Assembly (NCBI RefSeq): GCF_004563925.1
Contig: NZ_SPNJ01000001.1
Location: 1,302,001-1,366,000, forward strand
Source of the DNA: Herbaspirillum sp. 3R11
GTDB taxonomy: Bacteria > Pseudomonadota > Gammaproteobacteria > Burkholderiales > Burkholderiaceae_D
Direction of reading: 5' to 3'
DNA: 64,000 nucleotides
Shown here: piece after piece, positions 60,307 to 64,000 of the stretch
Position numbering within the stretch: the stretch's first letter is position 1
Layout of the letters: each line of letters opens with the position of its first letter
The notes under the pieces: generated by a model
Seen by the model: only the letters and a program-made list of their open reading frames with translations
Databases searched by the model: none
Told to the model about the DNA's origin: nothing
Made by a program: the position numbers and the translations under genes

Positions 60307-61032
60307 TTGAAAAAACTCAATCTCAATCTCAAAGACGAAGTTTACGATTCACTCGATCGCGACTACAAGCACTTCAACCGTCTTTCGCTGAAGTGCGATT
60401 CGGGATTCGTCTCGCCGAGCTTCGAAAGCTTCATGCTGGCGAAACTCTCGGACAACACCACCTTCCTGACCGAAGCGGCCGTGCAGCACCTGATGCTCTC
60501 CGGTCAATATGCATGGGCCAAGCGCGCACTCGACAAGGATTTCCCGGATGTCGTCGCGATCCTGATTTCGCAGGCTTCCAACTACGGCTTCCATATCGCC
60601 GTGCAACACGACTGGACCGTTGACGAACTGACTGCGGGGTCGAAGGCCTGGGCCACGTCCATCGTCAAGCAAGCCAAGGGCGATGAATCGCAGATCGACG
60701 TCCTCGCCGCGCAAATCAAGTCGGCGGCGATCAGCATCGCCAAGGCCGAAGAAGCGTTGAAGACGCCGGCATGGCGCCTGTCGCGTTCGTGGGCGCAGCA
60801 ACTGCACGACGCCAAGATCGCCGTCGAACATGCTCGCGGTTCAGTCGCCAAGGAAAAGCTGGGCTCGCTGCGTACGCTGCTGACGCTCGGCATCGCCTAC
60901 GGCACGGTCAAGGAAAAAGATGAGAAGGAAATCCTCGACCGCCTGCGCGCCAGGAAACCCTATCTGTTTGAAGAAGAAGCCGACGGCTTCCTCGGACGCG
61001 CCCTCGCCTGGTATCGCAGCGTGTTCGCCTGA
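60307..61032 (+). CDS. Conserved-looking hypothetical protein, TTG start
   Basis: 241-residue soluble protein that I do not recognise. It is helical and charged, beginning KKLNLNLKDEVYDSLDRDYKHFNRLSLK, with SFMLAKLSDNTTFLTEAAVQHLML in the middle and a Lys/Glu-rich coiled-coil-prone stretch (QIDVLAAQIKSAAISIAKAEEALK). The C-terminus is EEADGFLGRALAWYRSVFA. The start is TTG, supported by AGGGGA about 6 nt upstream and by the absence of any suitable ATG. A strong terminator closes it, so it is a single-gene unit. No motif gives a function. Confidence 0.8.
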   Translation: MKKLNLNLKDEVYDSLDRDYKHFNRLSLKCDSGFVSPSFESFMLAKLSDNTTFLTEAAVQHLMLSGQYAWAKRALDKDFPDVVAILISQASNYGFHIAVQHDWTVDELTAGSKAWATSIVKQAKGDESQIDVLAAQIKSAAISIAKAEEALKTPAWRLSRSWAQQLHDAKIAVEHARGSVAKEKLGSLRTLLTLGIAYGTVKEKDEKEILDRLRARKPYLFEEEADGFLGRALAWYRSVFA

Positions 61033-61053
61033 TCCTTCGGAAATATCGGTCTC

Positions 61054-61089
61054 AAGGCCCGTGGCGCTGCCTGCGCCACGGGCCTTTTT
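61054..61089 (+). terminator. Rho-independent terminator
   Basis: Perfect 14-bp stem AAGGCCCGTGGCGC / GCGCCACGGGCCTT with a TGCCT loop, followed by TTTCTTT. It ends the 241-residue protein gene and lies just beyond the stop of the convergent tag gene. Confidence 0.88.
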
Positions 61090-61097
61090 CTTTGTAT

Positions 61098-61745
61098 CTA
61101 CAGGGCTTTCGGCCGTTTGAACGCCTTGCGTTCCGCTTCGACGACGGAGCGGCAGGCACAGCCGGTCAGGTGATCGTTGACCAGACCCATCGCCTGCATG
61201 AAGGCGTAGATGGTGGTCGGCCCGACGAAGGTCCAGCCGCGTTTCTTGAGCGCCTTCGACAGTGCGACCGACGCTTCCGAGGTCGGATTGGCTTGCCAGT
61301 AATCGAGCGTCAGCACCTTGGGCCGGTCCTTGGCTGGCGGCTCGAATTGCCAGAACCAGGCGGCCAGCGAGCCGGCTTCGTCGATCAGTTCGATGGCGCG
61401 GCGGGCATTGTTGATGGCCGAGACGATCTTGGCGCGGTTGCGGATGATGCCGGCGTCGCCGAGCAGGCGTTCAATGTCTGCCTCGGTATAGCGCGCCACG
61501 CGATGGAAATCGAAACCGTCGAACGCCGCACGGAAATTCTCGCGTTTGCGCAGGATGGTGATCCACGCCAGGCCCGACTGGAATCCTTCCAGGCAAATCT
61601 TTTCAAACAGCCGCACGTCATCGGCTACCGGCTTGCCCCATTCGCCGCCGTGGTACTCAGGCATGGCCGCATGCCAGGCGCAATATGTTTTTCCGTCTTC
61701 CGCCGTGATCAGTCCGGGCACATCGCTGCTGGTCTTTGTTGTCAT
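61098..61745 (-). CDS. tag: DNA-3-methyladenine glycosylase I
   Basis: 215-residue base-excision repair enzyme removing 3-methyladenine from alkylated DNA. The zinc-site residues are in CAWHAAMPEYHGGEWGKP (Cys, His) and LVNDHLTGCACR (His, Cys). Family core LFEKICLEGFQSGLAWITILRKRENFRAAF and the helix-hairpin-helix-like IERLLGDAGIIRNRAKI are complete. It is monocistronic and converges on the hypothetical gene. Confidence 0.94.
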   Translation of the reverse strand: MTTKTSSDVPGLITAEDGKTYCAWHAAMPEYHGGEWGKPVADDVRLFEKICLEGFQSGLAWITILRKRENFRAAFDGFDFHRVARYTEADIERLLGDAGIIRNRAKIVSAINNARRAIELIDEAGSLAAWFWQFEPPAKDRPKVLTLDYWQANPTSEASVALSKALKKRGWTFVGPTTIYAFMQAMGLVNDHLTGCACRSVVEAERKAFKRPKAL

Positions 61746-61933
61746 GTCAATAATAGGAACGCCGCTGGCAAGCCGCTATGATGCGACAAAGCAAGCCGGC
61801 GCGCACGGCGCTTCTTGCTTATCTATTGCTATTCAAAAAATAATTGCACGGCGAGGGAATAAGCCCCGGGCCCGTTCGTCTTACTGGGCATGAACGATAT
61901 GACGCGGTTGACCGCCACTGACAACACTTGCAC

Positions 61934-62449
61934 ATGAGCACCGATTTCAACGACAACGACTTGCGCGAACTGCTGCCCCGGCTGCGGCGCTTTGCGCTGT
62001 CGCTGACGCGCCATGAAAACAGCGCCGACGACCTGGTGCAATCCTGTCTGGAACGCGCGCTCTCGCACAGCGACCGGCGTCGCGAAGACGGCGATTTGCG
62101 GGCGTGGCTGTTCCAGATCATGTACCGCCGCTTCCTCGACGGCCAGCGCCGCGCCAAACGCTATGCAGGCCTGCTGTCGCTGTTCGCCGGCCGGGAAGAA
62201 GAACTGGCGCCGTCGGCCGAAGACGTCGCCATGTCGCGCGCCGCGCTGCAGGACTTCGGCAAGCTGACGGCCGAGCAGCGCGCGCTGCTGTTGCTGGTAT
62301 CGGTCGAAGGACTCAGCTACCAGGAAGCCGCCGACGCCCTCGACATCCCGCTCGGCACCGTGATGTCGCGCCTGTCGCGCGCCCGCAAGGCGCTACGTGC
62401 ATTCAATGAAGGCCAGCCTGTCACTCCTCCACTACGGATTTTGAAATGA
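61934..62449 (+). CDS. ECF-type RNA polymerase sigma factor
   Basis: 171-residue sigma-70 family protein with only regions 2 and 4. Region 2: LPRLRRFALSLTRHENSADDLVQSCLERAL, with DLRAWLFQIMYRRFLDGQRR for -10 recognition. Region 4: LTAEQRALLLLVSVEGLSYQEAADALDIPLGTVMSRLSRARKAL, a helix-turn-helix for -35 contacts. I chose ATG 61934 over a TTG two codons upstream. The following membrane protein overlaps it by 4 nt and is the likely anti-sigma factor. Inducing signal unknown. Confidence 0.92.
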   Translation: MSTDFNDNDLRELLPRLRRFALSLTRHENSADDLVQSCLERALSHSDRRREDGDLRAWLFQIMYRRFLDGQRRAKRYAGLLSLFAGREEELAPSAEDVAMSRAALQDFGKLTAEQRALLLLVSVEGLSYQEAADALDIPLGTVMSRLSRARKALRAFNEGQPVTPPLRILK

Positions 62450-63213
62450 ACGCCTTCTCTCCTTCCGAATACGATCTGCAGGCCTATGCCGACGGTCAGG
62501 TCGACGAGACGCTGCGCCGCCAGATCGCGCTGTATCTGGAGTCCCATCCCGAAGCGGCGCGTGAAGTCGAACTGCTGCGCCAGGAAAGCCAGCGCCTGCG
62601 CGCTGCGCTCGACAACATCCCCGCCACGGAAACACCGGCCCGCCTCGATCCGTTTCGCATCCGCCGCGAGTTGCGTGCGCGCTCGCAGCGACGCATGGCA
62701 ATCGCCGCGTCGCTGGTGCTGACCTTGAGCCTGGGCACGCTGGGCGGCTGGCAGTTGCGCGACATGGCTATGCGCAAAACCTACTTACCGATGGCCGATG
62801 CCACCCAGGCTTATCGCCTGTTCGCCACCGGCGACATGGCGCAAAAGGTCGACATGAAGACTGACCAGCCGGCGCAGCTGCAATCCTGGCTCAACCATCA
62901 CTTCGTCCAGGCGGCGCCGATGCCGGACTTCAGCGCCTATGGTTTTCGTCCCGTGGGCGGACGCCTGATGGCCAGCGACAAGGGTGCCGCGGCGATGGTG
63001 ACGTACGTGAACGACCAGGGTCAGGCCATCGTGTATTACGTGCGCCCGCCCGGCGAACTGTTCAACTTCGGCGCCGGCAATCGCCAGGACGGCAACCTGC
63101 TGACGCAGTACTGGCGCCAGGGGCGTTATTTCTACGCGGTCGTCAGCCCGGCCGACTCGCCGTCGACGCTGCCGCTGCAGCGTGCGGTCGAACCGAACCG
63201 GCCGCAATCCTGA
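62446..63213 (+). CDS. Transmembrane anti-sigma factor
   Basis: 255 residues, start overlapping the sigma gene stop (ATGA). A cytosolic N-terminal domain of about 80 residues (YDLQAYADGQVDETLRRQIALYL, ESHPEAAREVELLRQES) resembles FecR/RsiW-type anti-sigma domains without the zinc HxxxCxxC motif. One membrane helix (about 86-104, MAIAASLVLTLSLGTLGGW) precedes a 150-residue periplasmic sensor domain with no recognised fold. Predicted to hold the ECF factor at the membrane until a signal releases it. Confidence 0.85.
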   Translation: MNAFSPSEYDLQAYADGQVDETLRRQIALYLESHPEAAREVELLRQESQRLRAALDNIPATETPARLDPFRIRRELRARSQRRMAIAASLVLTLSLGTLGGWQLRDMAMRKTYLPMADATQAYRLFATGDMAQKVDMKTDQPAQLQSWLNHHFVQAAPMPDFSAYGFRPVGGRLMASDKGAAAMVTYVNDQGQAIVYYVRPPGELFNFGAGNRQDGNLLTQYWRQGRYFYAVVSPADSPSTLPLQRAVEPNRPQS

Positions 63214-63351
63214 TTTCCCTGCTGTAAAAACAACCGCTGACCGGAGCGGATGGAGACGTGCGTCCTGCTTTTCGACAAGGCAGCGGCACGTCGCATGAAT
63301 TCGCCGCTCGCCTTTGCTCATTTACTTATTCACCCACCACTGAGGAACATC

Positions 63352-64000
63352 ATGATCAACAAACGCAACTTCATCCGCACCACCCTGGCCGGCGCTGCTT
63401 CGCTTGCCATGCTGCTTGCTCACGCCGCCAGCGCACAGGAAGTCATCAAACCTGTCGCCGCACCGGTGAAAAACGTCGTGCTGGTGCACGGCGCCTATGC
63501 CGACGGTTCGAGCTGGTCGGAAGTCATCCTGCGCCTGCAAAAGGCCGGCCTGCACGTCACCTCGGTACAGAACCCGCTGTCATCGCTGGCCGACGACGTC
63601 GACGCCACGCGCCGCATCCTGGCGCTGCAGGACGGCCCGACCATCCTGGTCGGCCATTCCTGGGCCGGCACGGTGATCAGTGAAGCCGGCGTCGATCCGA
63701 AGGTGGTCGGTCTGGTGTATGTGGCGGCGCGTGCGCCGGATGCGGGCGAAGATTACGCCGCATTGGCCGGCACCTTCCCGCCTGCACCGGCCGGCGCCGG
63801 GCTGGTCAAATCGGGCGGCTATGCCCAGTTGAACGAAGAAGCCTTCGTACGTGATTTCGCCGGCGACATCGATCCGGTCAAGGCCAAGGCGATGTATGCC
63901 GTGCAAGGCCGCATCTCGGAGACGCTGTTCGCCTCGCGCACCACGCAGGCGGCATGGCGCAGCAAGCCGACCTGGTACGCCGTGTCGACCAACGACCGCA
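63352..64000 (+). CDS. Exported alpha/beta hydrolase (3' end cut by the window)
   Basis: Partial, 216 codons in the window. The signal peptide (MINKRNFIRTTLAGAASLAMLLAHAASA) is followed by an alpha/beta hydrolase: oxyanion loop VLVHGAYADGSSW, nucleophile elbow VGHSWAGTVISEA, then VGLVYVAARAPDAGEDYAAL. The sequence type is that of small esterase-like proteins often annotated as signal-peptide alpha/beta hydrolases in Burkholderiales; the substrate is unknown. GAGGAA precedes the ATG. The acid and histidine of the triad would lie in the missing part or near the end. Confidence 0.88.
   Translation, partial: MINKRNFIRTTLAGAASLAMLLAHAASAQEVIKPVAAPVKNVVLVHGAYADGSSWSEVILRLQKAGLHVTSVQNPLSSLADDVDATRRILALQDGPTILVGHSWAGTVISEAGVDPKVVGLVYVAARAPDAGEDYAALAGTFPPAPAGAGLVKSGGYAQLNEEAFVRDFAGDIDPVKAKAMYAVQGRISETLFASRTTQAAWRSKPTWYAVSTNDR

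Noticed and set aside
1-64000. Insertion sequences, integrases, tRNA or rRNA genes
   Set aside because: No transposase or integrase motifs, no terminal inverted repeats with target duplications, and no cloverleaf or rRNA signature were seen in the window.

Overview
The window is high-GC chromosomal DNA from a Gram-negative bacterium, most likely a betaproteobacterium of the Burkholderiales (Oxalobacteraceae-like, for example Herbaspirillum or Collimonas relatives). This placement rests on codon and GC style, the gene repertoire (two c-di-GMP EAL proteins, an aspartate decarboxylase/antiporter pair, a GABA/aminovalerate operon) and the outer-membrane autotransporter. It is an inference, not a search result.

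Layout. 0.4-5.8 kb: EAL phosphodiesterase, family III CoA-transferase, and a hybrid sensor kinase facing a LuxR-type response regulator. 6.0-7.8 kb: an AT-richer accessory patch with a XerCD/dif-like site, a truncated phage-type HTH ORF, an unrecognised ORF, a Rap1a/Tai-like periplasmic immunity protein and a small membrane protein. 7.8-9.8 kb: 3-hydroxyacyl-CoA dehydrogenase and MetA, which carries the acetyl-CoA-type Glu111.

9.9-41.8 kb: a large NRPS-PKS biosynthetic locus. Three translationally coupled giant genes run leftward: AL-KR-carrier (37869-41837), C-A-T-C-A-T-KS-AT-KR-T (27058-37872) and docking-C-A-T-E-C-A-T-E-C (16598-27061). They are followed by a DUF697 protein, a terminator, a type II thioesterase, an exported protein, a small membrane protein, a cyclic-peptide ABC exporter and an SPFH protein. 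A convergent pair supplies the phosphopantetheinyl transferase and a second DUF697 protein. Collinearity predicts a hydroxyacyl starter, a beta-alanine-like residue, a second residue extended by malonate and ketoreduced (statine-like), then two D-configured residues. There is no terminal TE; a final C domain presumably releases the chain. I do not recognise this assembly line as one for a described product.

42-52 kb: an autotransporter, a CSS-motif EAL protein coupled to an ABM-domain membrane protein, and aspT-asdA (aspartate/alanine exchange and aspartate 4-decarboxylation). 50.9-60.1 kb: a MocR/GabR-type regulator divergent from a gabT - ABC transporter - gabD operon for uptake and degradation of GABA or 5-aminovalerate. 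60.3-64 kb: an unknown protein, tag glycosylase, ECF sigma/anti-sigma pair and a truncated exported alpha/beta hydrolase. No rRNA, tRNA, CRISPR array or transposase was seen.
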